A stretch of 11,896 bases of DNA from Streptomyces sp. NRRL B-24484 (lineage in GTDB: Bacteria; Actinomycetota; Actinomycetes; Streptomycetales; Streptomycetaceae), in NCBI RefSeq assembly GCF_000717715.1, contig NZ_JOAI01000086.1, positions 1 to 11,896 of the forward strand, given 5' to 3'. Both the position numbers and the translations under genes were made by a program. Position 1 is the first letter of the stretch. Every line of letters starts with the position of its first letter. Below are positions 1-7,465 of this stretch, one piece after another. Below the pieces are notes generated by a model, which searched no databases, was not told the origin of the DNA, and was given only the letters and a program-made list of their open reading frames with translations.

Positions 1-2238
1 GCTCCGGAGAGTCCGGACGCCGGGGCCGAGCCCGTCTCCGGGCGCAGTCGCCGGTCGGCCGCGGACTCCCTCGCCGAGGCCGTCCCGGCCGCCGGCCCGG
101 ACGCCGACACGATCGAGCTGCCGCCCCTGCCCCGCCCCGGCCACGTCCCCGCGACCTTCCGGTCGGAGGGCCTGGCTGAGGAGGACCTGGGCGAGGAGTA
201 CGAGGACTGGGACGAGTACGAGGAGGACAGCGAACCGGCGCGCGGCGGCAGCGCGCTGGGTCTGGGCGCGCTGCTGGCCATCGCGCTGGCCGCGCTGCGC
301 GGCACGGCCACCCTGGTCTCCGACTGGCGCACTCGCCGCCTGGCGCGGGAGGCCGAACAGGCCGACTGGCGCGAGGCCCGGATCAAGCGCCGCGTGGCCG
401 AGGAGAACGCCCGCGCCAAGTCCATCCCCACCAGTGGCGAGTACGGCCGCCAGGCCCTCCAGAACGCCCGTACGGCCGCTGGCGGCTCCGGGGGCTCCGG
501 TGGTCCGGGCCGCTCCGGACGGGGCGGCAGCGGCCCCTCCGGCGGCCCGGACGGGGGCCGCAGGCCCGGCAGCCAGGCGCAGCCCGGCAAGCAGCCCCTC
601 GGCCCCGCCAAGGACGGCCCGAAGCCGCAGGCCAAGGGCGGCGACGGAAAGGCCGGCGGAACCGGCCCGGCCGGGAAGGGCGGGGGCGCCGGGTCCGGCG
701 GGAAGGACGGAAAGGCGTCGAGCGGCGTCCGCGCCCCGGGCAAGGGCGCCGGGGGGAAGACCGGCTCCGGGACGCTCGGCAAGCTCGGGGACCGCAAGGC
801 CGCCAAGGCCGAGGAGAAGGCCGCCAAGGACAAGGCGAAGACGGACAAGGCCGACAGTTCGGGCGAGGCCGGGGGCAAGAAGGGCGCCGTCGACTCCGGG
901 TCCGGCAAGTCCGCGAAGAAGGGCGGCGGGAAGGGCGGCGGCGGGGGCAAGGCGGGCACCAAGGCGAGTCTCAAGAAGGCCGCGAAGAAGGCCGCCGAAG
1001 CCGACGCCGACGCCACCGAAGCGAAGCCCGACGCCACCGAAACGGCCGCCAAGGCGACCGAAGCGACCGGGGCGGGCAAGAAGCCGCGGGCGTGGACGCG
1101 CCTGCGCAAGCGGCGCGCCGCACGCAAGGCGGCCCGCGCCGCGAAGGCCGCCGCCGAAGCCTCCGGCGGTGCCACCGAAGCGGACACCGGCGTGACCGAA
1201 GCGACCGGGGCGGCCGCCGAAGCCGGGGGCCGAGGGCGTGGGCGCCGGCTGCGCGAGCGGCTGCGCCGGGCCCGCGCCCGCCGCCGTGGCCGGTCGACTC
1301 CGCCGTCCGGGTCGGGGCCGACCTGGTCCGGCTCGCCGGACGACGGGCCGCCGCCCCCGCCCCGCTGGCGCAGCCGGCGCGGTGCCGGAGCGGACGCCGC
1401 CGACGCCGAAGCCGCGGGGGCGGCTGCGGAGAAGGTGGTGATCACGGTCGAGCACCTGGGCCGCGAGGCCAAGCGGCGGCGCCGGGAAGCACGGGCGGCG
1501 GGCGCGGTCACCACCGGGCCCGGCCGCCTGCCCCGGGCCCCCGAGCGGGCCGCCGGTCCCCGGCCCGGCACCCGACGTCCCCGGCCGATGCCGCCGGTGG
1601 TCGTGCCGACCCCGGCCGCGCCGCCCGCCGCTGCGGCCGGGCCGGTCGCGGTCGACGTCGTGGTCCAGGTCGAGCCCTCTCCGGCCCCGCCGGTCGTGGT
1701 CCTGGCCAAGGCCGTGCCCGCCGCCGTCGTCACCGCCCGTCCCGCGGCCGCCGCCCCGGCGGTCGCGGCCAGCACCAGCACCGAGGAGGCGCGCGTGAGC
1801 GCCCCGGCCCGCATTCCCGCCGCTCGTCGGTCGGCTCCCGCCGGGGTCGCCGCCGAGCACCTGACCGAGATCACCCTGGACGACGTCCTGACCAACCTGG
1901 CCACCAGCAAGGTCCGGTGCCTGCGCACGTACGACGAGTGCGCCCACCTCGCGGACGGGGCCCTGCAGCTCCAGCGCGACCTGGACGCCCTGGCCGCGGA
2001 CCTCGCCGAGAGGCACAACGTGATCGGCGACCTCACCAGCCGGGCGATGGACTGGCTGTCGGAGTCGATGGGCCTGCTGGCCGCCAAGGCCGAGGAGATG
2101 CGCACCAACAGCCTGCGGGCCGCAGAGCTGGTCGAGATCGCCCACGACGACATGCACGACGCCTACCGCCCGATCCAGGACGCCGCCGCCCAGGCCGGGC
2201 TGGCGATGCCCTCCGCCCGCATCCACAACGAGAGCTGA
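1..2238 (+). CDS. Large membrane-anchored transfer-region protein with basic low-complexity middle (5' end missing)
   Basis: The reading frame is open from the first base of the window to a TGA at 2236-2238, so the N-terminus is missing; the GTG at 394 is internal, since the frame upstream also reads as good protein. In the 745 visible residues I see an acidic stretch (about 60-78), a short hydrophobic helix (about 84-100) that could be a membrane anchor, then about 350 residues rich in Gly, Lys, Ala and Arg, resembling a histone-H1-like nucleic-acid-binding tail. A Pro/Val/Ala linker leads to a clean helical domain (about 617-745). Proteins of this build precede the FtsK-like gene in Streptomyces plasmids and integrative elements and are often labelled ATP/GTP-binding, but no convincing Walker A motif is visible here. 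The next gene starts 11 nt after the stop, so they are very probably co-transcribed. The role is inferred from context only: an accessory conjugation factor that may hold DNA at the membrane. Confidence 0.85.
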   Translation, partial: APESPDAGAEPVSGRSRRSAADSLAEAVPAAGPDADTIELPPLPRPGHVPATFRSEGLAEEDLGEEYEDWDEYEEDSEPARGGSALGLGALLAIALAALRGTATLVSDWRTRRLAREAEQADWREARIKRRVAEENARAKSIPTSGEYGRQALQNARTAAGGSGGSGGPGRSGRGGSGPSGGPDGGRRPGSQAQPGKQPLGPAKDGPKPQAKGGDGKAGGTGPAGKGGGAGSGGKDGKASSGVRAPGKGAGGKTGSGTLGKLGDRKAAKAEEKAAKDKAKTDKADSSGEAGGKKGAVDSGSGKSAKKGGGKGGGGGKAGTKASLKKAAKKAAEADADATEAKPDATETAAKATEATGAGKKPRAWTRLRKRRAARKAARAAKAAAEASGGATEADTGVTEATGAAAEAGGRGRGRRLRERLRRARARRRGRSTPPSGSGPTWSGSPDDGPPPPPRWRSRRGAGADAADAEAAGAAAEKVVITVEHLGREAKRRRREARAAGAVTTGPGRLPRAPERAAGPRPGTRRPRPMPPVVVPTPAAPPAAAAGPVAVDVVVQVEPSPAPPVVVLAKAVPAAVVTARPAAAAPAVAASTSTEEARVSAPARIPAARRSAPAGVAAEHLTEITLDDVLTNLATSKVRCLRTYDECAHLADGALQLQRDLDALAADLAERHNVIGDLTSRAMDWLSESMGLLAAKAEEMRTNSLRAAELVEIAHDDMHDAYRPIQDAAAQAGLAMPSARIHNES
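1056..1213 (+). repeat. In-frame 20-bp direct repeat inside the first gene
   Basis: The 20-mer starting GACCGAAGCGACC is present at 1056-1075 and again at 1194-1213. The period is 138 bp, exactly 46 codons. Each copy encodes the start of a block that runs TEATGA, followed by a strongly basic Arg-rich helix. This looks like an internal duplication of a basic module; the blocks have diverged beyond the first residues. Confidence 0.6.
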
Positions 2239-2249
2239 GAGGACCGACC

Positions 2250-2699
2250 GTGAGCGACATCGTCCCCCGCCCCACCGCCCACCCGGCCGCCGCCGACACG
2301 GCCGCCGACACCGCACTGTCCCCCGGCGCCGGCGACCTGAGCTTCATCGGCCTCGCCCTCCGGGTCCTCACCTTCACCCGGGCCGCGCACCGGCTCACCG
2401 AGCAGCTCGGCGAGCTGCGCGACCAGATGGAGCGCGACGCCGACGAAGGCGAGCGCCTGGCCGAGCAGGCCGGCCTCGCCGAGGTCGACCCGCGCTTCCT
2501 CTCCCAGATGGCCGAGTCGGCCGCCGCGCTGCGCGCGGTCGCCGAGGCGTCCGGCCAGACCCGCCACGCCGCCGACCTGATGGCCATGGCCGCCCAGGAC
2601 GTCAACGACAGCCACGAGGCCGAGTACCGCGGCGTCTACGAGGCCGTCCAGGCGTCCGGCGCCCAGCAGCCCAAGCCCGGTTTCCTGCGCACCCACTGA
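2250..2699 (+). CDS. Small helical transfer-region protein
   Basis: GTG start, with a GAGAGGA SD at 2236-2242 that overlaps the stop of the preceding gene; 149 residues. The first about 28 residues are Ala/Pro/Asp-rich and probably disordered. Residues about 30-75 and 84-137 form amphipathic helices (LTEQLGELRDQMERDADEGE is characteristic), and a short basic tail ends PKPGFLRTH. No signal peptide, membrane helix or catalytic motif is visible. From memory, close relatives sit between the large basic protein and the FtsK-like gene in Streptomyces mobile elements and are sometimes named 'conjugal transfer protein TraB', although they are not the ATPase. Its C-terminal half resembles the C-terminal domain of the upstream protein in helix pattern, so the two may be paralogous partners. 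The function is not established. Confidence 0.88.
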   Translation: MSDIVPRPTAHPAAADTAADTALSPGAGDLSFIGLALRVLTFTRAAHRLTEQLGELRDQMERDADEGERLAEQAGLAEVDPRFLSQMAESAAALRAVAEASGQTRHAADLMAMAAQDVNDSHEAEYRGVYEAVQASGAQQPKPGFLRTH

Positions 2700-2709
2700 C
2701 CGCCCGCCA

Positions 2710-2740
2710 GCCGGGCCCGCCCACCCCGGGCGGGCCCGGC
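2710..2740 (+). other. GC-rich hairpin between the helical protein and the translocase gene
   Basis: Perfect 13-bp arms at 2710-2722 and 2728-2740 enclose a 5-nt loop. The hairpin starts 11 nt after the upstream stop and ends 38 nt before the traB-like ATG. No T-tract follows, so it is more likely an attenuator, RNA-stability element or partial terminator than a full stop. Confidence 0.65.
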
Positions 2741-2778
2741 ACCCCCTGCCCCGCACCACCGGCCCGAGAGAGGGACAC

Positions 2779-5115
2779 ATGGCCACCGACACCGCCCCCG
2801 CCACCGACACCGCGACCGAGGAGGCCGCCCGGCCCGCCCTCGCGCCACTCCCCCCGGCCGCCGCCCGCCGCATGGCCATCGCCGAGCGGGTCCTGTACGG
2901 CGCGGGCGGCGTCCTGGCCGCCGTCGGCCCGCACACCCACGTTGTCCCCCTGCACGTCGCCGTCCTGGGCGCCGGGGCCGGCACCCTGGCGGTCCTGTGG
3001 TCGCGCACCAAGGGCTCGGCGGCCGACCTGTGGCTGTCCTGCACCCGGGCGCTGCCCACCCTGGGCCTGACCGGCACCTACGCCGCGGGCCTGTTCCACC
3101 CGGGCTCGGCCTGGTGGGAGTACGTCGCGCCGCTCGCCGTCGCCGCCGCCTCCGCCGTCACCACGCCGTTCACCCGCGCCCGCGGCGTCGAGCACCACGC
3201 CGTCGCCGCCGCCGCCGAGGGCCACCAGGAGCCGGACGCGGAGGAGTTCGACCCGAGCTACTTCGGGGGCCTGCGGCGGCTGTGGGCCGAGGCCAAGGCC
3301 ACCGGAGCCACGGAGCTGGTCGACCTGGTCCAGGACGACCCGGGCCGCCCCGACTTCCGCGCCGTCATCCTCGCCCCAGCCGGGGAGACGGTGCCCAGCA
3401 GCGTCAGCCCGCACGCGGTCGCCGGCGTCTTCGACGTCCCGGTCGAGGCCGTCACCATCGCCCCGATCCCCGGCAGCGGGCCGGGCCGCCTGGCCCTGAC
3501 CGTCGCCCCGACCGTCGCCGCCGAGCAGGCACCGGAGATGGACGACGTGCGCACGCTGTGGGCCGAGAAGGTCTCCGGCCCCGGCGGCGCCGCCCCCGGC
3601 ATGCAGATGGTCGACTACCGGCTGGACGCCGACCGCCTGGTGGTCCTGGTCGAGGCCGACGAGGGCATGCCGATCAAGCTGCCCAAGGTGGCGATCACCC
3701 GCGCGATGAAGGCCGCCGACCCCGACCTGGTGATGATCGAGACCGACGGGATGAGCACCGGCGTGGTCACGTTCTACCGGCAGCACCCGCTGATCAGCAT
3801 CCGCGAGGCCACCGTCACCGACCTGACGATGCAGCCGGACGGCACGGTCGTCATCGGCCTGCAGCACGACGGCCGCCCCTTCCGAATGCACCTGTACCGC
3901 CCCGAGCTGGGGGCGCTGACCGACCTGTTCGTCGGCGCGCCCGGCGCGGGCAAGAGCGTGGCGCTGCTGACCGTGCTGGCCGCCGAGCGCATCAGCGGCA
4001 TCGTCTCCATCGTCGCCGACGCCCAGAACGGCATGTCGCTCCCGGAGGCCAACGGCCGCGTCGCGCACTTCGGGGCCGGCCGCGCCGCCCTCGGCGCGAC
4101 GCTCTCCGCGTACTGCGCCGTCATGGACTACCGCGAGCAGGTCAGCTCCGCCAACGGGTGGGGATCGTTCAGCATCGGCGAACCCTGGCCGCTGCTGAAC
4201 GCGACGCTGGACGAGATCAACAAGGTGCTCGGGGCCGATGAGGTCGGCGTGCACCCGGACTTCCGCAAGTGGGTCGCGGGCATGATCGGCCGGGGCCAGC
4301 TCACCGGCCGCAAGGTCGGCATGGGCATGAGGTTCGCGGGACAGAGCATCCACTTGGCCGACCTCGCCGACAGCGAGAAGATCCGCGCCAACGCCAAGCA
4401 GGGCCTGGTCTGGATGGGGAGGGTGAACAGCTCGATGACCCAGCGGATGGCCACCGACATGGTCGGCGCGGCGGTCGCAGCGACCATCGTCCCGATCCCG
4501 CCCACCTTCGGCGGCGGCGGCTTCGCCGGGGTCATGGCGGCCTGGCGCGGCGAGAGCGTCGCCTCCGGCCCCGTCACCGCAGGCTGCGCCTGGGCGATCC
4601 AGGAGGGCCAGGCCGTCCTGACCCGGATCTTCCGCGCGAACAAGGTCAACAAGACCTACCCGCACCTGATCGCCTTGCTGGAGTCCGCCCCGATCGCGCG
4701 GCTCACCCCCGCCGAGCAGAAGGTGTTCGACGCGGAGTACGCCCAGGCCCTGCCCTACGCCGAGCTGCTCCTGGAGCACGGCAACGCCGCCTTCGAGGAG
4801 CCGAAGGAGGGCAAGGAGGGCGGCAGCCGGCGCTCCCGCCGCAGCGCCCCGACGGGCCCGACAGGCGCGGCCGTCCCGGCCGTCCCGGCCAGCGCCGCGC
4901 CGAGCCTGCGCGAGCAGATCATCGGCCACCTGGCCGCCGCCGGGGCCCCGATGCGCACCCGCGACATCCGCCAGGCCGTCGGCGTCGGCACCCCCGACGG
5001 CCCGGCCGCCGGGTCCGTCGACACCCTCCTGGGCCGCATGCGCGACGAGGGCTTGGTCGTCAACATCGGGCACGGCTCCTGGGGCCTCGCCCCCGAGGGC
5101 ACCCCGTCCGAGTAG
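2779..5115 (+). CDS. traB: FtsK/SpoIIIE-type conjugative DNA translocase (TraB-like)
   Basis: 778 residues; ATG preceded by a GAGAGAGGG SD at 2766-2774. The N-terminus is Ala/Pro-rich and is followed by three or four hydrophobic segments within residues about 38-130, a membrane anchor. Walker A is GAPGAGKS at 386-393; Walker B is LLNATLDEIN at 472-481, with acidic residues D478 and E479. A Gly/Ser/Pro-rich linker leads to a winged-helix domain at about 709-775 (SLREQIIGHL to GSWGL), matching the DNA-reading gamma-like domain of FtsK and Streptomyces TraB. In that family a hexameric, membrane-bound ATPase recognises 8-bp repeats in the clt locus and pumps double-stranded plasmid DNA into the recipient without nicking it. 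I infer the same role here. The length fits the family and no key residue is missing. The symbol reflects family membership; a chromosomal FtsK is excluded by size and neighbours. Confidence 0.93.
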   Translation: MATDTAPATDTATEEAARPALAPLPPAAARRMAIAERVLYGAGGVLAAVGPHTHVVPLHVAVLGAGAGTLAVLWSRTKGSAADLWLSCTRALPTLGLTGTYAAGLFHPGSAWWEYVAPLAVAAASAVTTPFTRARGVEHHAVAAAAEGHQEPDAEEFDPSYFGGLRRLWAEAKATGATELVDLVQDDPGRPDFRAVILAPAGETVPSSVSPHAVAGVFDVPVEAVTIAPIPGSGPGRLALTVAPTVAAEQAPEMDDVRTLWAEKVSGPGGAAPGMQMVDYRLDADRLVVLVEADEGMPIKLPKVAITRAMKAADPDLVMIETDGMSTGVVTFYRQHPLISIREATVTDLTMQPDGTVVIGLQHDGRPFRMHLYRPELGALTDLFVGAPGAGKSVALLTVLAAERISGIVSIVADAQNGMSLPEANGRVAHFGAGRAALGATLSAYCAVMDYREQVSSANGWGSFSIGEPWPLLNATLDEINKVLGADEVGVHPDFRKWVAGMIGRGQLTGRKVGMGMRFAGQSIHLADLADSEKIRANAKQGLVWMGRVNSSMTQRMATDMVGAAVAATIVPIPPTFGGGGFAGVMAAWRGESVASGPVTAGCAWAIQEGQAVLTRIFRANKVNKTYPHLIALLESAPIARLTPAEQKVFDAEYAQALPYAELLLEHGNAAFEEPKEGKEGGSRRSRRSAPTGPTGAAVPAVPASAAPSLREQIIGHLAAAGAPMRTRDIRQAVGVGTPDGPAAGSVDTLLGRMRDEGLVVNIGHGSWGLAPEGTPSE

Positions 5116-5130
5116 GCCAAATCCGCCCCC

Positions 5131-5166
5131 CTCCCGGGCCCAGGAACGCCATCCTGGGCCCGGGAG
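5131..5166 (+). promoter_or_regulatory. Hairpin that covers the SD of the 48-aa gene
   Basis: Perfect 14-bp arms at 5131-5144 and 5153-5166 with an 8-nt loop, starting 15 nt after the traB-like stop. The right arm contains most of the GGGAGGA SD (5162-5168) of the small gene starting at 5173. If folded, it would hide that SD, making it a candidate translational switch. It could also act as a terminator after traB, but there is no T-run after it. Confidence 0.7.
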
Positions 5167-5172
5167 GAACGG

Positions 5173-5319
5173 ATGGACTTCGAGTACGACTGCTGGCGCT
5201 GCTGGGAGACGAACGCCGTCTACGGCGAACCGCGAGGGTTCCTCAACGTCTGGTACCAACTGCCGGCCGAGTGGACCTGCTACTGCTGCGGCGCCATCAA
5301 CATCACGCCCGACGACTGA
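5173..5319 (+). CDS. 48-residue cysteine/tryptophan-rich mini-protein, likely zinc-binding
   Basis: ATG with a strong GGGAGGA SD (5162-5168) 4 nt upstream; stop TGA at 5317-5319. The first residues are MDFEYDCWRCWETNAVYG and the last are CYCCGAINITPDD. The paired cysteines C7-x2-C10 and C36-x-C38-C39 look like the two knuckles of a small zinc ribbon or rubredoxin-like fold. Four Trp and four Tyr in 48 residues are unusual. The net charge is acidic. The third codon positions are G/C-rich, as in neighbouring genes, which supports real coding. It sits between two perfect hairpins in the transfer operon, so its expression may be set separately from its neighbours. I do not recognise a named family; a small regulator or protein-interaction module is possible. 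It is easily missed by gene finders because of its length. Confidence 0.72.
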   Translation: MDFEYDCWRCWETNAVYGEPRGFLNVWYQLPAEWTCYCCGAINITPDD

Positions 5320-5339
5320 CCCTGATCCACACACATCCC

Positions 5340-5366
5340 GAGGCCCGGAGGCTACCTCCGGGCCTC
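5340..5366 (+). terminator. Terminator-like hairpin after the 48-aa gene
   Basis: Perfect 12-bp arms at 5340-5351 and 5355-5366 with a 3-nt loop, 20 nt after the small gene's stop, followed by the pyrimidine stretch TTCCGTTCCCC but no true T-run. It may be a partial terminator or mRNA-stabilising hairpin before the next gene, whose SD lies 11 nt downstream. Confidence 0.6.
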
Positions 5367-5387
5367 TTCCGTTCCCCGGAGGACACC

Positions 5388-5888
5388 ATGCAGGACTTCA
5401 CCGCCCGCCCGATGACCGACACCGAGGCCGCGGACCTGGCCGCCCGGCTCATCGCGGACGCCTACCGGCCCGAGCACACCGGCGGCCAGCAGCTCGCCGC
5501 CACCTCCTACCGCGACCTCGCTCCCCTGCCCGAGGTCGGCCCGACCCCGCCCGCCGTGCTGCCCGACAGCCGCACCGTCCCGCAGTGGGCGACCGGGATC
5601 GCCGTCGCCTCCCTCGGCGTCGGCCTCGGCTCCACCGGCCTCGGCGCCGCCGCCTGGCTCGTGTGCGACGGCCTCTCGGCGGTCAGCCTGACCGGCGTCC
5701 TCGCCATCCTCGCCCCGTTCGCCGGCCTGGCCGTCGCCGTCCTCGCCGCCGGCGCCGCCTGGTCCAAGGCCCGGGCCGCCGCCCCGCCTGCGACCACGAA
5801 CGTCTACCAGGGCCAGGTGACCCAGCGGACCGACGTCACCGCCCACGTGCGCGGGATGTTCGCGCGCAACAACCAGATCACCGGCTGA
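5388..5888 (+). CDS. Two-helix membrane protein, spread (Spd)-like candidate
   Basis: ATG with SD GGAGGA at 5378-5383; 166 residues. Residues 1-64 are soluble and rich in Asp, Ala and Pro. Two strong membrane helices lie at about 68-92 and 99-125, joined by a short loop, followed by a basic turn (SKAR) and a polar tail (NVYQGQVTQRTDV, about 138-150). In Streptomyces plasmids, small hydrophobic Spd proteins encoded beside traB help spread the plasmid between mycelial compartments. Position and topology fit that role, but I cannot assign it to a specific Spd family by sequence. The next gene begins 43 nt downstream. Confidence 0.82.
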   Translation: MQDFTARPMTDTEAADLAARLIADAYRPEHTGGQQLAATSYRDLAPLPEVGPTPPAVLPDSRTVPQWATGIAVASLGVGLGSTGLGAAAWLVCDGLSAVSLTGVLAILAPFAGLAVAVLAAGAAWSKARAAAPPATTNVYQGQVTQRTDVTAHVRGMFARNNQITG

Positions 5889-5931
5889 CCGTCCGACACC
5901 CACCGTCCGAGCAGACAGGAGAGACACCGCC

Positions 5932-6321
5932 GTGCGCGCACCCGACCTCGACCCCACCGGCGAGCACCACGGCATCCCCACCTGGCCGTGGCGATTCGCC
6001 CCCGACCCCACCCTGCGCACCCGCCGCCAGCTCCGCGCAGCCGGCCTGCGCCCCGGCGGCCAGGAACCCGCCGCCCAGGTCGTCTGCCGCCGCGGGAAGC
6101 GGATCGCCTACCTCTACCGCCTCGACCAGGCCCTGCCCATCCGGCCGATGACCCCCGGCCGGGTCGCCGCCCTCGACCGCGCCATGGCCGCCCGACAGAC
6201 CTGCCCGGTGTGCCGCACCCGCTACAGCCACTGCCTCCCACTGCGCACCCTCGGCTCCTGCCTTCCGTGCTCGGAGCTCACCGACGACGAGCGCGACCAG
6301 CTCGCCGCCCTCATTGCCTGA
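5932..6321 (+). CDS. RRQRL-like zinc-binding protein
   Basis: GTG with SD AGGAGAG at 5917-5923; 129 residues. The hallmark RRQLRAAGLRPGGQEP lies at 31-46, then a YLYR segment (60-63), then a C-terminal zinc knuckle: C91-x2-C94, H100, C101, and C110-x2-C113. From memory this architecture (an RRQR(L) box, then AMAARQTCPxC, then LGSCxxC) is a recurrent Streptomyces plasmid and integrative-element family annotated 'RRQRL motif-containing zinc-binding protein'. Its biochemical role is unknown. The order membrane protein, then RRQRL protein, is typical downstream of traB-like genes. The basic first half suggests nucleic-acid contact, which is inference. Confidence 0.88.
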   Translation: MRAPDLDPTGEHHGIPTWPWRFAPDPTLRTRRQLRAAGLRPGGQEPAAQVVCRRGKRIAYLYRLDQALPIRPMTPGRVAALDRAMAARQTCPVCRTRYSHCLPLRTLGSCLPCSELTDDERDQLAALIA

Positions 6322-6340
6322 CCGCATCAGGCACCAGCAC

Positions 6341-6378
6341 TGCGCACCACCACGTCCCGCCGCTGCGCGCCTGCGCAG
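6341..6378. repeat. CTGCGCA-type motifs upstream of the last operon gene
   Basis: CTGCGCAC lies at 6340-6347, and a paired unit CTGCGCGC/CTGCGCAG at 6363-6378. The paired 8-bp layout matches the dense cluster at 7797-7906. It lies in the 102-nt gap before the gene at 6424, so here it could act as an operator; GC-rich chance similarity cannot be excluded for a single pair. Confidence 0.4.
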
Positions 6379-6423
6379 GACCGAACGCCCGCCCAGCACA
6401 CCCACCAACCGAAGGAGCACGCC

Positions 6424-6963
6424 ATGCAGGACACCCTCATTACCCCGGTCACCCTGGACGGCTTCACCGGCACCGACCGCGCCACCGACGCCGAGCACTT
6501 CCACCACCGCGCGGTCGCCGGAACCGGCAGCCTGAACGACATCGCCACCATCGACGTCCTCACCCGCTACAACCTGCTGCGCCCCCGCCTCGCCGCCGAG
6601 TTGCACGCCCGCCAGGAGCGCGACCAGGCGCTGCGCCTGGTCGAGGAGCGCTGGGAGGCACTGTCCACCGCCCCGGCCTGGCTCGCCGCCCACCACGCCT
6701 ACGTCGTCGCGGTCGCCGACGCCCGGATCTGCATCGACATCTGGCGCGACCGCGCCGAGGCCGCCGCCGAGGTTCGCTTCATCGCCGACGGCCTGGCGGA
6801 GATCGCGGTGTACGAGCGGATCCTGGACGCCGGACACCCGGCGGTCGTCCCCCTCCCGGACAACACCCGGCAGACCGCGCAGATGCTGCTCGCCAACCTG
6901 GAGCAGGCCCACGCCTACCGCGGCCGACTGACCGCCGAGACCCTGGCCGTCGTAGCCGGCTGA
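6424..6963 (+). CDS. Helical protein of unknown function, last gene of the transfer operon
   Basis: ATG with SD AAGGAG at 6412-6417; 179 residues. Residues 1-25 are polar; from about 44 to the end the protein is nearly all helix (for example RLVEERWEAL at 71-80 and NLEQAHAYRGRLTAETLAVV at 158-177), interrupted by a Pro/His turn around 137-146. No membrane helix, cysteine motif or catalytic signature is visible. Codon use is the same as in its neighbours, and the strong terminator pair follows directly, so it closes the transfer operon. I do not recognise the family. Confidence 0.82.
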   Translation: MQDTLITPVTLDGFTGTDRATDAEHFHHRAVAGTGSLNDIATIDVLTRYNLLRPRLAAELHARQERDQALRLVEERWEALSTAPAWLAAHHAYVVAVADARICIDIWRDRAEAAAEVRFIADGLAEIAVYERILDAGHPAVVPLPDNTRQTAQMLLANLEQAHAYRGRLTAETLAVVAG

Positions 6964-6977
6964 CCGGCCGACAGCGA

Positions 6978-7006
6978 CGCCGGAGCCAGGACTAGTGGCT
7001 CCGGCG
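6978..7006 (+). terminator. First hairpin of a tandem terminator
   Basis: Perfect 11-bp arms at 6978-6988 and 6996-7006 with a 7-nt loop, 14 nt after the stop of the last operon gene. No T-tract follows; it precedes a stronger terminator. Confidence 0.6.
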
Positions 7007-7023
7007 CCCACCCAGCACCGTAG

Positions 7024-7081
7024 AGGGCCCCGGCCCTGCCCCCAGAGAACGGGGGCAGGGCCGGGGCCCTTTTTGCGTTTT
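7024..7081 (+). terminator. Strong Rho-independent terminator of the transfer operon
   Basis: Perfect 20-bp arms at 7024-7043 and 7051-7070 with a 7-nt loop, followed by T-runs at 7070-7074 and 7078-7081. This is the clearest intrinsic terminator in the window and ends the + strand operon. The hairpin is long enough to stop opposing transcription as well. Confidence 0.93.
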
Positions 7082-7116
7082 CGGCCCGGGTGTTGGCCTC
7101 CCGGACGTTCCCCGTA

Positions 7117-7177
7117 GGCACCACCGCAGCCACCACCGCAGATGCGCCCGCAGGTGCCACCGCAGCCACCACCGCAG
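7117..7177. repeat. 25-bp direct repeat, 36-bp period
   Basis: Copies at 7117-7141 and 7153-7177 match at 23 of 25 bases and are built of smaller CCACCACCGCAG blocks. The period of 36 is a multiple of three, but no surrounding frame looks coded, so a DNA-level repeat or a decayed coding repeat are both possible. Confidence 0.7.
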
Positions 7178-7465
7178 GTACCCCGCCGTCTCCGCCGATC
7201 GTCCGGTGTTTCCGCAGCTTGGAGGCGGTTTTCAAGGCGCCAACAATTCAGACAACCCCTTCTGTCTGTCCCTCTCCCCTTGGCTGGCTGGTGTGGTGGT
7301 GCGGTTTGGGTGACGGTCCGGACGGCAGGGGTTCCCACCCTGCCGGGGGCTGGTGGTGTGGTGAGCGCCCGGCGGTGCCGCGCGCCGTGTGGCGGCCAGG
7401 CCGCCCGCGTCCGGCGGGCCCCCGGACGTCGCGGACGGCGGCCGTCGGCACCCGTCCGGGGCCGG

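Noticed and set aside
2602..5334. A 910-codon open frame on the minus strand opposite the translocase gene
   Set aside because: It is the antisense shadow of a high-GC gene: Gly/Ala/Arg/Val-rich, without domain order or SD. The + strand has unambiguous Walker motifs.
6915..7235. A small minus-strand ORF with a PAVVAAVAPAGASAVV-type repeat
   Set aside because: It would read through the strong terminator, has a TTG start without an SD, and its repeat is explained by the 36-bp DNA repeat.
5878..7338. A 486-codon minus-strand frame opposite three operon genes
   Set aside because: It is antisense to genes with clear SD sites and runs through the 20-bp terminator hairpin. Its CGGG-type repeats come from the DNA repeat at 7117-7177.
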